This document shows, piece after piece, positions 19,061 to 30,251 of a DNA stretch of 64,000 bases. The notes beneath the pieces were generated by a model. It ran no database searches and had not been told where the DNA came from. It worked only from the letters and a program-made list of their open reading frames with translations. Both the position numbers and the translations under genes were made by a program. The stretch's first letter is position 1. Each line of letters opens with the position of its first letter. Source of the stretch: Ruegeria lacuscaerulensis ITI-1157 (GTDB taxonomy: Bacteria > Pseudomonadota > Alphaproteobacteria > Rhodobacterales > Rhodobacteraceae); the NCBI GenBank assembly GCA_000161775.1, contig GG704596.1, positions 40,973 through 104,972 of the forward strand, written 5' to 3'.

Positions 19061-19741
19061 TCAGGCCCGCGCGCCGTTGATTTCATCCCAGGCGCGGTTG
19101 ATGTCGATCATCTTCTTCTCGGCCAGACGAATCGCTTCTTCGGGCACACCGCGCGCCATCATGGCGTCGGGATGGGTGTCCCGCACCAGCTTGCGCCAGA
19201 CCTTGCGGATCTCGGGTAGGGGCATGTCCGGGGTGACTCCCAGAACCGTATAGGGATCCTTGGGCGCATCGGGCACGAACCGGGCGCGCAGTGCCTTGAA
19301 CTGCGCCTCGGACTGACCGAAGATCCGGGCCACATCCTCGAGAAACCGGTTTTCGTTGGGGTGATAGAACCCGTCGGCCATGGCGATATGGAACAACCCT
19401 TCCATCAGGTCGCACAGGGTCGTGCTGTCCTCGGAGAACATCCGCGCGATCTTGCGGGCATATTCCTGATAACCGGCCACGTCCTGACGGGCCAGGTTGA
19501 AGACACGGGCGGCGCCTGCCTCCTCCTCGGGCGGAATGCGGAACACTTCGCGGAAGGCCGTGACCTCGTCGCGGGTCACCTGCCCGTCGGCCTTGGCCAT
19601 CTTCGCCCCAAGCGCGATCACGGCGATGGTGAAGGCCACCGACTTTTCGGGCGGCGTGCGTAGTTTTTCGAATATCGTGGCAAGGCTTTCGCCCTTGGCC
19701 AGCGCGCTCAGCGCCTCGGAGATGCGGGACCAGATCGACAT
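19061..19741 (-). CDS. TerB/J-domain co-chaperone-like protein (DjlA type)
   Basis: 226 residues in two parts. The N-terminal part (about 25-140) is a helical TerB-like domain with LGAKMAKADGQVTRDEV and HIAMADGFYHPNENRFLEDV, each holding an acidic D-G/N loop. The C-terminal part (about 163-225) is a J-domain with DPYTVLGVTPDMPLPEIRKV and the diagnostic HPD in RDTHPDAM, which would stimulate a DnaK ATPase. Unlike E. coli DjlA no clear N-terminal membrane helix is seen. It forms a pair with the EEP gene downstream. Confidence 0.85.
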   Translation of the reverse strand: MSIWSRISEALSALAKGESLATIFEKLRTPPEKSVAFTIAVIALGAKMAKADGQVTRDEVTAFREVFRIPPEEEAGAARVFNLARQDVAGYQEYARKIARMFSEDSTTLCDLMEGLFHIAMADGFYHPNENRFLEDVARIFGQSEAQFKALRARFVPDAPKDPYTVLGVTPDMPLPEIRKVWRKLVRDTHPDAMMARGVPEEAIRLAEKKMIDINRAWDEINGARA

Positions 19742-19786
19742 GGGCGCACTCTAGCGCGCCCAAACCAGGCTGTCAGGTGCGACCAA

Positions 19787-20274
19787 TCATTCCGGACGAA
19801 GAATTTTCTGCATCAGCACAAGATCCAGCCATCGGCCCCATTTGAACCCCACCTCGGGCATGCGCCCAACCTGCGTGAACCCCAAAGCCGAGTGGAAGGA
19901 AACCGCCGCGGGATTCTCGGCCGAGATCCCGGCAACCAGAACATGAACCCCATCCGCCCGCGCGACCCGTTCCAGGGCTTCCATCAATCTTCGACCACCC
20001 CCCGCCCCTGCGCCTGCGGGTCCAACATGATCGTGTGTTCGCGCGTGGCGTCATATCCGGGACCGGTGCGAAACCGCCCGTAGGTGGCAAACCCGACCAC
20101 CTGGTTCCCCCGTTCGGCAACCTGGAATGCAGGCCCTCGCGCGGCGATGTCCTCGGCAATACTGGCCGGGCTGCGTTCTTGGGTCGTAAAGGTCACCAAG
20201 GTATCCCGAACCACCTGATTGGTGATTGCCGCGATCGCCACCGCATCCTGGGTCCGTGCAGGTCGGACGATCAT
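19787..20274 (-). pseudogene. GNAT acetyltransferase (phosphinothricin acetyltransferase-like), frameshifted
   Basis: From ATG 20274 the frame gives MIVRPARTQDAVAIAAITNQ ... [14 protein letters not shown], then shifts. The continuation [40 protein letters not shown] and [16 protein letters not shown] lies in another frame and ends at 19787. The break falls at a run of six C on the plus strand (19998-20003), exactly at the acetyl-CoA loop Q/RxxGxG/A. Restored, the protein would be about 163 residues. It may be genuinely broken, phase-variable by slippage, or a sequencing error. The start overlaps the stop of the VOC gene (ATGA). Confidence 0.72.
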
Positions 20275-20873
20275 TCCAGCACACGCAGACCATGGGGCGT
20301 GTCGAACTCGGCCCGCAACGCGGCCGCCCCCGTGTCGAACACAACCCGATCCATCTGGCCCAGCAACCGCGCCATCGTCAGCGCGTCGGGATGAAAGATG
20401 ACCAACCGTCGAAGACGGCACCCACTGGCTTGCAGCATCCCCGCTGGATGCAGGTCGCCCTGCCACTGGATCAGCGCCGGAAACAGATTGTCAAAAGGCA
20501 ACCGGCCCGTTTCGGGAACGGCCATCTTCCAACGCAAGGCGCCGCGTTCAAGGTCATCGACCTGTCCCACATCAACCGGAAACGCATCCAGATCGGCCAA
20601 CAAATCGGAAACCCGACAGATCCAGTTGCTCAGCTTGGGCGGCCCTGCGAACCGATCCAGATCAAACCAACGCGGCCGCCCGGGATCGGGGGCCTGCGGG
20701 TCAATCGCAATCGCCTCAAGATAAAGGCCTTCGTCCAACCCAAGCAGATAGTTGTGCGTGCCGAACGCCGCGTGCTTGCCGCCCGGCGCCATCTGAACGC
20801 CCAGCGCTTGCTCCACATGGGCCACGGCCTCTTCCAGCGTTGCGGCGGCCACCGCAAGATGATCCAGTTCCAT
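20271..20873 (-). CDS. VOC/glyoxalase-like domain protein
   Basis: 200 residues starting MELDHLAVAAATLEEAVAHV, the first beta-alpha unit of the vicinal-oxygen-chelate fold (Glyoxalase_3-like). Further features are YLEAIAIDPQ and RLVIFHPDALTMARLLGQMD. The metal ligand His in DHLAV and Glu in YLEAIA are present. Such proteins act on small molecules, but many single-copy forms are uncharacterised. ATG 20873 was chosen for this N-terminus; the upstream frame extension is the repeat region downstream of mcm. It overlaps the GNAT gene by 4 nt. Confidence 0.78.
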   Translation of the reverse strand: MELDHLAVAAATLEEAVAHVEQALGVQMAPGGKHAAFGTHNYLLGLDEGLYLEAIAIDPQAPDPGRPRWFDLDRFAGPPKLSNWICRVSDLLADLDAFPVDVGQVDDLERGALRWKMAVPETGRLPFDNLFPALIQWQGDLHPAGMLQASGCRLRRLVIFHPDALTMARLLGQMDRVVFDTGAAALRAEFDTPHGLRVLE

Positions 20874-20936
20874 GACCGAGCCTCCACCTTCCAGCCCCGA
20901 CCTCATCCCCACTCGATACCACGAACCGCCAGACCC

Positions 20937-21018
20937 CAACACTTCATCTGGCCCCAAATATCCTCGGGGGTGAATGCACGAGGCCAAAGGCCTCGTGCAG
21001 AGGGGGCAGACAGCCCCC
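20937..21018. repeat. Terminator-like hairpin pair with GAGGATATTTGG tail; candidate dispersed roseobacter repeat
   Basis: On the minus strand after mcm come a GGGGGC hairpin (21002-21018), then a perfect 10-bp stem GCACGAGGCC with AAA loop (20976-20998), then CCCCCGAGGATATTTGGGGC and CAGATGAAG. The hairpins probably end the mcm transcript although there is no T tract. From memory, very similar hairpin plus GAGGATATTT elements are scattered after genes in many Rhodobacteraceae; only one full copy is in this window. Confidence 0.6.
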
Positions 21019-21029
21019 CAAGTTACAGT

Positions 21030-23156
21030 TCAGCCGCGCGCCTCGCGGATCAAGCGCAAAATGTCCTGCGCCGCCTCGGGGATGTTGGTCCCCGGCCCGA
21101 AGATCGCCTTGACCCCATGATCGTACAGGAACTGGTAATCCTGCTGGGGGATGACGCCACCGCAAATCACGATGATATCTTCGGCGCCGGCCTTTTTCAG
21201 CTCTTCCACCAGTTGCGGCGCCAGCGTCTTGTGGCCCGCCGCCTGGCTGGAAATGCCAACCACATGCACGTCGTTGTCGATCGCGTCCTGCGCGGCCTCG
21301 GCCGGGGTCTGGAACAGCGGACCGACGTCCACGTCGAAACCGATATCGGCGAACGCGGTGGCGATCACCTTGGCCCCGCGGTCGTGACCGTCCTGGCCCA
21401 TCTTGACCACCAGAAGACGCGGGCGGCGGCCCTCTTCCTCGGCAAAGTCCTCGATCGATTTCTGGATGGCGGCAAAGCCCTCGTCACCTTCATAGGCCGC
21501 GCCATAGACACCAGCCAGCGTTTTCACTTCGGCCCGATGACGGCCGAATTCCTTTTCCATTGCCATGCTGATCTCTCCTACGGTTGCGCGGGCACGCGCG
21601 GCCTCGACGGCGGCTTCCAGCAGGTTGCCCCCCTCTTTCGCGCGCCGGGTCAGTTCGTCCAGCGCGGCCTGACATGCGGCCTCGTCCCGGGTCGCGCGGA
21701 TGCGTTCCAGCCGGGCGATCTGCGCCTCGCGAACGGCCTGGTTGTCGACCTCGAGGATCTCGATCGGGTCTTCCTTTTCCTTGCGGTACTTGTTGACGCC
21801 GACGATCACCTCTTCGCCCCGGTCGATCATGGCCTGGCGGCGCGCGGCGCTTTCCTCGATCCGCAGCTTGGGCATGCCGCTGGCAACCGCCTTGGTCATG
21901 CCGCCCATCTCCTCGACCTCTTCCATCAGGGCCCAGGCCTTTTCGATCAGCTCTTTGGTCAGGCTTTCAACGTAATAGGAGCCGGCCAGCGGATCGACCA
22001 CGTTGGTGATGCCGGTCTCTTCCTGCAGGATCAGCTGGGTGTTGCGCGCGATCCGGGCCGAGAAATCGGTGGGCAGCGCGATCGCCTCATCCAGCGCGTT
22101 GGTATGCAGCGACTGGGTGCCGCCCAGAACCGCGCTTAGCGCCTCATAGGCCGTGCGGATCACGTTGTTGTAGGGGTCCTGCTCCTGCAGCGACACGCCC
22201 GAGGTCTGGCAATGGGTGCGCAGCATCTTCGAGCGTTCGTTCTTGGCCCCGAACTCGGTCATGACCCGGTGCCACAGGGTGCGCGCGGCGCGCAGCTTGG
22301 CGATCTCCATGAAGAAATCCATGCCAATGGCGAAAAAGAACGACAGACGGCCAGCGAACTTGTCCACATCCATGCCGGCGTCGATGGCGGCGCGGACATA
22401 TTCGCGCCCGTCGGCCAAGGTATAGGCCAGCTCCTGCACCAGGTTCGCTCCGGCCTCCTGCATGTGATAGCCTGAGATCGAGATCGAGTTGAACTTGGGC
22501 ATCTCGTTCGAGGTGTATTCGATGATGTCCGAGATGATCCGCATCGAGGGCTCGGGCGGGTAGATATAGGTGTTGCGCACCATGAACTCCTTCAGAATGT
22601 CGTTCTGAATGGTGCCCGCCAGAACCGACTTGTCATGGCCCTGCTCTTCGCCAGTGACGATGAAATTCGCCAGAATCGGAATAACCGCGCCGTTCATCGT
22701 CATCGAGACCGAGACCTGATCCAGCGGAATGCCGTCAAACAGAATCTTCATGTCCTCGACACTGTCGATGGCCACCCCGGCCTTGCCCACATCGCCCACC
22801 ACGCGCGGGTGGTCGCTGTCATAACCGCGATGCGTGGCCAGGTCGAAGGCGACCGAAACGCCCTGCTGACCGGCCGCCAGGTTGCGGCGGTAGAAGGCAT
22901 TCGATTCCTCGGCCGTGGAAAACCCCGCATATTGGCGGATGGTCCAAGGGCGGCCTGCATACATCGTGGCCCGCACCCCTCGGGTGAAGGGCGCGAACCC
23001 CGGCAGGGAATGCATGTGCGGCAGGTCGGCGGTGTCGTCCTGCGTGTACAGAGGCTTGACCTCGATCCCTTCCAGCGTGGTCTTGGTCAGGTCCTCGACG
23101 GGGCGCCCCCGCAGTTCCTTTTCGGCCAGCGCGCGCCAGTCCTTCATATCGGTCAT
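21030..23156 (-). CDS. Methylmalonyl-CoA mutase
   Basis: 708-residue, single-chain, adenosylcobalamin-dependent enzyme converting methylmalonyl-CoA to succinyl-CoA, the last step of propionyl-CoA assimilation. The N-terminal TIM-barrel carries the CoA-binding [19 protein letters not shown] and the [14 protein letters not shown] segment. The C-terminal B12-binding domain (about 575-705) has the base-off motif DGHDRG in [12 protein letters not shown] and FQTPAEAA. The length equals that of the catalytic MutB subunit, and [15 protein letters not shown] separates it from ethylmalonyl-CoA mutase only weakly, but the pcc context supports methylmalonyl. Its ATG overlaps the stop of the sulfotransferase-like gene by 4 nt. 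Confidence 0.93.
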   Translation of the reverse strand: MTDMKDWRALAEKELRGRPVEDLTKTTLEGIEVKPLYTQDDTADLPHMHSLPGFAPFTRGVRATMYAGRPWTIRQYAGFSTAEESNAFYRRNLAAGQQGVSVAFDLATHRGYDSDHPRVVGDVGKAGVAIDSVEDMKILFDGIPLDQVSVSMTMNGAVIPILANFIVTGEEQGHDKSVLAGTIQNDILKEFMVRNTYIYPPEPSMRIISDIIEYTSNEMPKFNSISISGYHMQEAGANLVQELAYTLADGREYVRAAIDAGMDVDKFAGRLSFFFAIGMDFFMEIAKLRAARTLWHRVMTEFGAKNERSKMLRTHCQTSGVSLQEQDPYNNVIRTAYEALSAVLGGTQSLHTNALDEAIALPTDFSARIARNTQLILQEETGITNVVDPLAGSYYVESLTKELIEKAWALMEEVEEMGGMTKAVASGMPKLRIEESAARRQAMIDRGEEVIVGVNKYRKEKEDPIEILEVDNQAVREAQIARLERIRATRDEAACQAALDELTRRAKEGGNLLEAAVEAARARATVGEISMAMEKEFGRHRAEVKTLAGVYGAAYEGDEGFAAIQKSIEDFAEEEGRRPRLLVVKMGQDGHDRGAKVIATAFADIGFDVDVGPLFQTPAEAAQDAIDNDVHVVGISSQAAGHKTLAPQLVEELKKAGAEDIIVICGGVIPQQDYQFLYDHGVKAIFGPGTNIPEAAQDILRLIREARG

Positions 23157-23968
23157 GTCGATTTCCTCTGTTCAAATCCTGTTTCCTCGGGAGCAATCCC
23201 GCGATCATGTGTACCCGTGTGTGATACCAACTCGGCAAGGCCGTCGGCCCCCGCAGCCAGCCAGGCGAGATCGTATGCATATTCGATGCTCAGCTTCATC
23301 GACTGCTGGGCGTTCAACCCATGCGGAGCCGGTCGGGATGTGCCGTTGAGCGCATAGCTCTTGCCGGTATCCGGCACGGCCAGACCAGTTAGAATTTCCA
23401 GCTGTGCCCGCTGCTGTCCGCAGAATTCCTCGAAGGGGAAGACCTGGAAAGCTGTGCCCGGGAACGCACCGCTGAAATCCATGATGACATCTCGCCAACT
23501 CCTGTTGCCATTTGCAATGCGGCTCCAGCGCTCGGGTTCAAACGATTTGTTCCTGCGCTTGAACAGATAGGCCGCAGCCGACGCCCAGTACATGTCCAAA
23601 GACCTGATGTTCAGCGCAATCTTGGAAACCCTTCCTCCAAAGGCCTTGGCCAGCAGATACCCACGCTCCCGTGCATTCGGATACAACGACGCGCAGGCAA
23701 AGTTGCGAACCATCGACCCCACAAAGTTTTCCTGACTGATCAGCACCGCCCGAGCACCTCGGTGCATGCACGCATCCAAGTCCCGCTGCAGACCGGCGCA
23801 GACCTCAGGCGTCAGTTTGTCCAGGTTGTTCAGACCAATGGAACGGGCCCGCTCAGGCCCCCAGTACACAAGGCCGAGATGTTCCAGAGACTGCGCATTC
23901 TCGGTCATGTAGCCTTGAAAACTCGTGGTGGCGCAGCGATGCGCACCGCAGTGCAATATCACTTCCAT
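23153..23968 (-). CDS. Sulfotransferase-like protein coupled to the mutase gene
   Basis: 271 residues, ATG 23968. The start [20 protein letters not shown] resembles the PAPS 5'-phosphosulfate loop of sulfotransferases (usual form SGTTSLQ) and is followed by the helix and a 3'-phosphate-like region [17 protein letters not shown] (R-x-x-D/E-x-x-x-S pattern). [17 protein letters not shown] fits the later sulfotransferase region. No signal peptide. The substrate is unknown. Base composition is somewhat less GC-rich than in mcm, hinting at later acquisition. The stop overlaps the mcm ATG, so it is translated from the same message; no obvious metabolic link to propionate is known. Confidence 0.6.
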   Translation of the reverse strand: MEVILHCGAHRCATTSFQGYMTENAQSLEHLGLVYWGPERARSIGLNNLDKLTPEVCAGLQRDLDACMHRGARAVLISQENFVGSMVRNFACASLYPNARERGYLLAKAFGGRVSKIALNIRSLDMYWASAAAYLFKRRNKSFEPERWSRIANGNRSWRDVIMDFSGAFPGTAFQVFPFEEFCGQQRAQLEILTGLAVPDTGKSYALNGTSRPAPHGLNAQQSMKLSIEYAYDLAWLAAGADGLAELVSHTGTHDRGIAPEETGFEQRKST

Positions 23969-24127
23969 GCGACCGCTCCGCCGCCGGATACTTTGATGCC
24001 GATCGTTTCGGACCCGCCGCGATCGCGCAATCGTTTCGCTGCAGGGCATGTTTTTTTGATGCCCAAACTCATTTCGCCAGTCGCATTCGGCGCGACAGAG
24101 GCTATATTCAGGGTGACGGGAGACGTA

Positions 24128-24574
24128 ATGACACGCTTGATTACCTTTGTTTTTTGCGCACTTATGCCGCTGACCGCTTTCGCGGCCGATGGTTCTGCCA
24201 CGGATGAGGCCCCATTCATCCGCCCCGCCGGCGACAGCGAGCTGAGCGAGTTCCTCTGGACCCATCGCCCGATCGTGGTGTTCGCCGATACGCCGGCCGA
24301 CCCACGGTTCCAGCAGCAGATCGAAATGCTGAAGGAGGGCGAAGACATGATGCGCGAGCGCGACGTTATCGTCCTGACCGACACCGACCCGTCAGCCCGC
24401 TCTCCGATCCGGACACAACTGCGCCCGCGCGGGTTCGCGATGGTGTTCGTCGACAAGGACGGGGTGGTGAAACTGCGCAAACCCACGCCTTGGAGCGTGC
24501 GTGAGATCAGCCGGTCCATCGACAAGACCCCCCTGCGCGAACGTGAAGTTCGCGAACGGCGCGAGGGGCGCTGA
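24128..24574 (+). CDS. DUF4174 family secreted protein
   Basis: 148 residues. Signal peptide MTRLITFVFCALMPLTAFA, then a compact thioredoxin-like domain: SELSEFLWTHRPIVVFADTP, ADPRFQQQIEMLKEGED, DVIVLTDTDP and GFAMVFVDKDGVVKLRKPTP, ending in an arginine-rich tail. The strand order fits DUF4174, a thioredoxin-fold family without the CxxC active site; none is seen here, so it is not a classical oxidoreductase. It is transcribed divergently from the sulfotransferase-like gene. Confidence 0.8.
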   Translation: MTRLITFVFCALMPLTAFAADGSATDEAPFIRPAGDSELSEFLWTHRPIVVFADTPADPRFQQQIEMLKEGEDMMRERDVIVLTDTDPSARSPIRTQLRPRGFAMVFVDKDGVVKLRKPTPWSVREISRSIDKTPLREREVRERREGR

Positions 24575-24615
24575 CACCGAAACATCGCCCGGTCGCCACC
24601 CTCGGCCATGGCCGT

Positions 24616-24642
24616 GGCATCCGCGCGCGATGCACGGATGCC
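24616..24642. terminator. Hairpin between convergent DUF4174 and pccA genes
   Basis: GGCATCCG and CGGATGCC form an 8-bp stem around an 11-base loop, 42 bp after the DUF4174 stop and 48 bp after the pccA stop. It could serve both directions, but lacks a T tract, so strength is uncertain. Confidence 0.45.
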
Positions 24643-24689
24643 GGACAGCGTGACGGAACAGGCACTTCCCGCGCAGGCACACATGGCTG

Positions 24690-26735
<2,046 letters not shown>

Positions 26736-26852
26736 GGAACGTCCTCTGTCTTGGTGTTCTGGGCAAACGAAAACGCCGCTGCCGGGCTGATGCCCCGCAA
26801 CGGCGTTCCGTCAATTGATGGGCGGGACGCCGTGCGCCCCGCAATACCGGTG

Positions 26853-27056
26853 TCAGTAACAGTTGTTCTGGGTTTTGCAGTACAGCACATTGCCCGCCGC
26901 GCCGACCGCAGCCCCAAGGATCGGGTCCGCGCTGACGACCGCCGCTCCGATGGCTCCGACGCCACCACCCAGGATCGCCTGTTCTCCGGTTGTGTCACCG
27001 CAGGCGGTGATGCCGGCGCACGCCGCCAACGCAAGAATAATTCGTGAAGCTCGCAT
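26853..27056 (-). CDS. Small glycine-rich lipoprotein, 67 residues
   Basis: Starts MRASRIILALAACAGITACG, a lipoprotein signal with lipobox ITAC. The mature part has a glycine-zipper-like stretch GGGVGAIGAAVVSADPILGA with GxxxG-type spacing, and a C-terminal pair of cysteines in LYCKTQNNCY. It would be a small outer- or inner-membrane lipoprotein of unknown role. It is upstream of pccA (117 bp) in the same direction and may be co-transcribed. Confidence 0.75.
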   Translation of the reverse strand: MRASRIILALAACAGITACGDTTGEQAILGGGVGAIGAAVVSADPILGAAVGAAGNVLYCKTQNNCY

Positions 27057-27520
27057 TCGATCTGCCCCTTTTGGTTTCTTGACGAACTGCCTTGCAGTTG
27101 CCCGAAACCGGCCTTGTTATTCAATATCAGACCTGTCCCGGCCGGATCATGCGCGGGTTTTCGCCGCGACGGCCCCGCCGATGATACAAAGAAAAACGCG
27201 GACAGGTCGGTGTTGGAAACACTGGCCTGCCCGCGGAAGGAAGGGGTACGGAATAGTAGGTGCTTGTGCGACGCAGGCAAAGTCGAGCCGCACTGCCAGA
27301 ACACTCTGCCTTGGACAATTTCACGCTCCAAGCAATCATTGTTTCCCTCCGGATTTCCGGCTGAAATCTGCCCATCCGCCGGGTAGACGCGCGATTTCGC
27401 GCCGAAACACCGGTTGTCACGTTGGTTGATCACGGGAAGTCCACCGCCTGTACCCTGACAGGCCGGCATGGTTCCGCCCTCGGGGTCGTGGGGCTGATAT
27501 GACAGATGCCAGACCACCGG
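27057..27520. other. 464-bp region without a confident gene
   Basis: The region between the small lipoprotein and the next hypothetical gene. It probably contains the lipoprotein/pccA promoter. A possible 70-residue minus-strand frame (27127-27339, start MIAWSVKLSKAE) has a good GGAGGG site 6 bases before its ATG, but its composition (many R, S, P) does not look like a normal protein. No RNA gene is recognised. Confidence 0.4.
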
Positions 27521-27874
27521 CTAAACCGACCCGTCAAAGATGTCGGGAAATGACTGACGCGCCACGTCCACATCTATTTTCAGCAGCGCGTCATAGCTGG
27601 CGGGATCGAACGGATCTTCTGCAGGAACGACCTCGCGGCCGAACAGCCAGCTCAGGCGGCCGGCGTCCAGGTTGCCCCGTTCGAACGGTTGGTCTCCGAA
27701 ATGCTCCCACAGGGCCTGCATGAAGGCCGCGTCGGCACGGCGGTCGGCCGGTTTGCGATCGCGGAACCGTTCGCGCCGCGTCAGAGGTGTCACGCCCTTG
27801 GGGTTCGCGCGCCGAATCGTGAAATGGAAATCGGTGCCGGGCAGACGGCCGGGAAATCCGCGGTGTTTCAACAT
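27521..27874 (-). CDS. Hypothetical protein, 117 residues
   Basis: Soluble, charged protein (MLKHRGFPGRLPGTDFHFTI start). Segments AAFMQALWEHFGDQPFERGN and GRLSWLFGREVVP are plausible helices, and the tail has DPASYDALLKIDVDVARQSF. No signal, membrane part or known motif. I chose the internal ATG 27874 because the longer frame upstream reads as low-complexity non-coding sequence. It lies in the pccA-pccB interval. Function not recognised. Confidence 0.5.
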   Translation of the reverse strand: MLKHRGFPGRLPGTDFHFTIRRANPKGVTPLTRRERFRDRKPADRRADAAFMQALWEHFGDQPFERGNLDAGRLSWLFGREVVPAEDPFDPASYDALLKIDVDVARQSFPDIFDGSV

Positions 27875-27995
27875 TGGCGCACCTCGGCACTTGCCGGGAT
27901 CATGCGCGGGCAAAGGGATGAAAAGGTCATGGGCAACTCCAAAGCCGCAATTCTGTCTTGGGACGCTCGGGCAGCATGAGATCGAATGGTCATGG

Positions 27996-28481
27996 TCAGA
28001 GCTCCTCCCAGATACAGGCGGATTGCTGCAGCCGAAAGGCTTCGAAATACTGGGTTGCATCCGGATCGGAATTGCCAAATTCGACCGGTCGATCAGACAG
28101 CGATATCACCACCCGCGCCGGCTGCAGCTGGTGATGCGCCACATATGGAATGACAAGTGTCCGGCACAGATGCGCCATATCCGCCGCGGCAACATCATAG
28201 CTGATGCGACCGACCGCGTCGCCGATCTTGGGGGCGATAAACCGGAACCGCAGCCAGAGCTCTCCAGGGTTGTTGTCCAGCAGGACTTCTTCCAATTCCA
28301 CGAGCTGTCCGGACGGAACCGACAGCCGGTTGCCGTCCTGCGCGGAAAGTGGCCCGGCGAGTCCGACAATTGCCAGCACAAGAGCGCGACCCCGGACCCA
28401 CCAAGGGCGGGCTCCTCCTTCCGAGGTCGCGTGCGCAGGGCAGTTTGCCTGCGCTGTTCTGTTGCGGGACGGGCGGATCAT
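27996..28481 (-). CDS. DUF6497-type secreted protein
   Basis: 161 residues as drawn; the N-terminus is basic and then hydrophobic (RGRALVLAIVGLAGPLSAQ), consistent with a signal peptide ending at SAQ. The mature part reads VPSGQLVELEEVLLDNNPGE, LWLRFRFIAPKIGD, ISYDVAAADMAHLCRTLVIP, VVISLSDRPVEFG and YFEAFRLQQSACIWEE. The two conserved cysteines (HLC and ACIWEE) and the pattern fit DUF6497, a periplasmic family of unknown function in Rhodobacterales. Adjacent to pccB, same strand. Start position uncertain. Confidence 0.7.
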   Translation of the reverse strand: MIRPSRNRTAQANCPAHATSEGGARPWWVRGRALVLAIVGLAGPLSAQDGNRLSVPSGQLVELEEVLLDNNPGELWLRFRFIAPKIGDAVGRISYDVAAADMAHLCRTLVIPYVAHHQLQPARVVISLSDRPVEFGNSDPDATQYFEAFRLQQSACIWEEL

Positions 28482-28545
28482 GATACGGTTTCGCGATGTC
28501 GGTCAATCCTGAAAGTTCGGCGGAAACGGGCCTGCGCCCCGCCGC

Positions 28546-30078
28546 TTACAGGGGGATGTTGTCGTGCTTTTTCCACGGGTTCTTCAGCTGCTTGTTGCGC
28601 AGGCTGGCAAAGGCCCGCGACACCCGGCGGCGGGTCGAGTGCGGCATGATCACCTCGTCGATGAACCCACGTTCGGCGGCCACGAACGGGTTGGCAAAAC
28701 GGTCTTCGTAATCCTTGGTGTGCTGCGCGATCTTTTCGGGGTCACCCAGATCGGCGCGGTGGATGATCTCGGTCGCACCCTTGGCGCCCATCACTGCGAT
28801 CTCGGCGGTGGGCCAGGCATAGTTGAAATCGCCGCGCAGGTGTTTCGACGCCATCACGTCATAGGCACCGCCATAGGCCTTGCGGGTGATCACGGTCACT
28901 TTGGGCACCGTGGCCTCGCCATAGGCAAACAGCAGCTTGGCCCCATGCTTGATGACCCCGCCATATTCCTGGCTGGTGCCGGGCAGAAAGCCCGGCACGT
29001 CGACGAAGGTCAGGATCGGGATCTCGAAACAGTCGCAGAAGCGCACGAACCGCGCGGCCTTGCGGCTGCTGTCGATGTCCAGACACCCGGCCAGCACCAT
29101 CGGTTGGTTGGCCACCACGCCCACGGTCTGCCCCTCAAGCCGGATGAAACCGGTGATGATGTTCTTGGCGAAATCCTCCTGGATTTCATAGAAGTCACCC
29201 TCATCCGCCACCTTGGTGATCAGTTCCTTCATGTCATAGGGGGTGTTGGGATTCTCCGGAACCAATGTGTCCAGCGACATCTCGATCCGCCCCGGCTCGT
29301 CGAAGAACGGGCGCACGGGCGGCTTTTGCCGGTTGTTGAGCGGCAGAAAATCCACCAGACGACGCACTTCTGCAAGCGCCTCGACATCGTTTTCGAAAGC
29401 GCCATCCGCCACGCTGGACTTCTTGGTATGGGTCGACGCACCGCCCAGCTCCTCGGCGGTGACAACCTCGTTGGTGACGGTCTTCACAACATCGGGGCCG
29501 GTCACGAACATGTACGAGGTATCCTTGACCATGAAGATGAAGTCGGTCATCGCCGGGCTGTAGACCGCGCCGCCGGCACAGGGGCCCATGATCACCGAGA
29601 TCTGCGGTACCACGCCCGAGGCCATGATGTTGCGCTGGAACACCTCGGCATAGCCCGCCAGCGAGGCAACCCCTTCCTGGATTCGCGCCCCACCCGAGTC
29701 GTTGATGCCGATTACAGGCGCGCCGTTCTGCATCGCCATGTCCATGATCTTGCAGATCTTCTGCGCATGCGTTTCCGACAGAGAACCGCCGAACACGGTG
29801 AAATCCTGACTGAAGACATAGACCATCCGGCCGTTGATCGTGCCCCAGCCGGTCACCACGCCATCCCCGGCGGGTTTCTGTTTTTCCATGCCGAAATCGG
29901 TGCAGCGATGGGTCACGAACATGTCGAATTCTTCAAAGCTGCCCTCGTCCAGCAGCAGCTCGATCCGTTCGCGTGCCGTCAGCTTTCCGCGGGCATGCTG
30001 CGCGTCAATCCGCTTTTGCCCCCCTCCCAGGCGCGCATTCTCGCGGCGGTTTTCCAGCTCGGTCAGGATATCCTTCAT
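28546..30078 (-). CDS. pccB: Propionyl-CoA carboxylase beta subunit (carboxyltransferase)
   Basis: 510 residues, the usual PccB length. Carboxyltransferase features: N-terminal [20 protein letters not shown], the acyl-CoA site [38 protein letters not shown], and the second half [37 protein letters not shown]. It transfers carboxyl from biotin on PccA to propionyl-CoA. A TTTGCAAA palindrome lies about 70 bp before its start, and the divergent region leads to an MFS exporter and then the PccR-type regulator. Confidence 0.95.
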   Translation of the reverse strand: MKDILTELENRRENARLGGGQKRIDAQHARGKLTARERIELLLDEGSFEEFDMFVTHRCTDFGMEKQKPAGDGVVTGWGTINGRMVYVFSQDFTVFGGSLSETHAQKICKIMDMAMQNGAPVIGINDSGGARIQEGVASLAGYAEVFQRNIMASGVVPQISVIMGPCAGGAVYSPAMTDFIFMVKDTSYMFVTGPDVVKTVTNEVVTAEELGGASTHTKKSSVADGAFENDVEALAEVRRLVDFLPLNNRQKPPVRPFFDEPGRIEMSLDTLVPENPNTPYDMKELITKVADEGDFYEIQEDFAKNIITGFIRLEGQTVGVVANQPMVLAGCLDIDSSRKAARFVRFCDCFEIPILTFVDVPGFLPGTSQEYGGVIKHGAKLLFAYGEATVPKVTVITRKAYGGAYDVMASKHLRGDFNYAWPTAEIAVMGAKGATEIIHRADLGDPEKIAQHTKDYEDRFANPFVAAERGFIDEVIMPHSTRRRVSRAFASLRNKQLKNPWKKHDNIPL

Positions 30079-30148
30079 CTCGATCGTCCCCTGTGAAATT
30101 TAGGCCGACAATATAGACTGGAAGACAACACCCAAAGCGCTTTTCGGC

Positions 30149-30162
30149 AAATTTGCAAATTT
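30149..30162. promoter_or_regulatory. PccR-like operator upstream of pccB
   Basis: AAATTTGCAAATTT is a perfect 14-bp palindrome containing TTTGCAAA, within an AT-rich patch, about 70 bp before the pccB ATG; GGCAA repeats flank it on both sides (30147 and 30165). PccR of Rhodobacter sphaeroides is reported to bind TTTGCAAA-type sites, and a PccR-type gene lies nearby, so this is probably its operator. Confidence 0.65.
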
Positions 30163-30251
30163 TTGGCAACAGCATTCTTGGGAATTGAAAACTCGCAAAC
30201 TCACCCCGCAATTTCATGGCCTTTGACCGAATCTCATTTTAAGAGTGAACC

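Noticed and set aside
27127-27339. 70-residue minus-strand ORF with GGAGGG ribosome site
   Set aside because: Not promoted to a gene: the composition (many Arg, Ser, Pro) looks non-coding; kept only as a note in the gap entry.
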